A DNA stretch of 51,184 nucleotides from an uncultured Pseudomonadota bacterium (GTDB lineage Bacteria; Pseudomonadota; Alphaproteobacteria; UBA9219): NCBI GenBank assembly GCA_903919315.1, contig CAIXHP010000016.1, positions 1 to 51,184 of the forward strand, written 5' to 3'. The stretch's first letter is position 1; each line of letters opens with the position of its first letter. Shown one piece after another: positions 51,009 through 51,184 of the stretch. The notes beneath the pieces are model-generated. The model saw only the letters and a program-made list of their open reading frames with translations, ran no database searches and was not told where the DNA came from. A program made the position numbers and the translations under genes.

Positions 51009-51184
51009 ATGGCAAAGTTTAATAGCGCGGCGCTTTTACGCAAGCGGCAATTTCAGCGACTGACGGGCGTTGAGGCATCCCTTTTTCTGGACATGGTCGA
51101 GCGGGTTCGCGCCCGATGGCAACAGCGCGTTGTCGAGCCGAAGGAACGCGCGGGCCGCCCGTGGGGGATCGGCGAGCTGGAAGA
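51009..51184 (+). CDS. IS5-family-like transposase, N-terminal part (partial, runs off right edge)
   Basis: 58 codons are visible before the window ends. The segment FQRLTGVEASLFLDMVERV followed by a Lys/Arg-rich stretch and a GRPWGIGELEE motif matches the N-terminal helix-turn-helix part of IS5-group (ISL2-like) DDE transposases, where GRPxxLxLEE-like sequence precedes the catalytic domain. The first DDE aspartate lies beyond the window. Terminal-repeat-like sequence 64 bases upstream supports an IS starting near 50926. Confidence 0.7.
   Translation, partial: MAKFNSAALLRKRQFQRLTGVEASLFLDMVERVRARWQQRVVEPKERAGRPWGIGELE

Overview
The window looks like the chromosome of a fairly GC-rich alphaproteobacterium. 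Supporting evidence is the type and order of housekeeping genes: a sucCD/sucAB-lpd cluster, priA near a transaldolase, DUF484 and xerC, SapC- and YejA-like proteins, and alphaproteobacterial-looking RpoB and RpoC. I cannot place it below class from sequence reading alone. Coding density is high and genes lie on both strands. I see no tRNA, rRNA, CRISPR array or prophage. Both ends run into insertion sequences: the tail of an IS630-like transposase on the left and the head of an IS5-like transposase on the right.

Layout. 1-6.3 kb: IS remnant, purB with an upstream lipoprotein gene, small unknown genes, a Slt-type lytic transglycosylase and smpB. 6.3-13.1 kb (minus strand): a CDC48-like double AAA+ ATPase, a large hybrid histidine kinase with receiver and Hpt domains, and priA. 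13.1-18.7 kb: transaldolase, DUF484 protein, a periplasmic binding protein, a membrane-anchored TPR protein (minus) and xerC. 18.7-27.6 kb (minus): the 2-oxoglutarate dehydrogenase and succinyl-CoA synthetase genes in the order sucC-sucD-[secretion-type ATPase]-sucA-sucB-lpdA. 27.7-38 kb (plus): an unknown exported protein, rpoB, an unknown 148-residue protein, rpoC and a strong terminator. 38-42.9 kb: an acetyltransferase, a YejA-like binding protein and a SapC-like protein (all minus), then ugd (plus). 42.9-48.3 kb (minus): a pgaABCD operon for poly-N-acetylglucosamine (PNAG). 48.8-50.8 kb: two unknown, probably exported proteins. 50.8-51.2 kb: the end and start of an IS5-like element.

Most notable. 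The pga operon has two departures from the textbook form. pgaC is cut by an in-frame TAG exactly where the family has a tryptophan, leaving all catalytic motifs upstream and the C-terminal membrane segments downstream behind a possible GTG/ATG restart. PgaB has only the C-terminal glycoside-hydrolase domain and no deacetylase domain. Two conserved clusters carry embedded extra genes: a PilT/DotB-like ATPase inside the suc cluster, and an unknown cysteine-containing protein between rpoB and rpoC whose ribosome-binding site lies in the last codons of rpoB. The CDC48-like ATPase has a first AAA module that looks catalytically dead.
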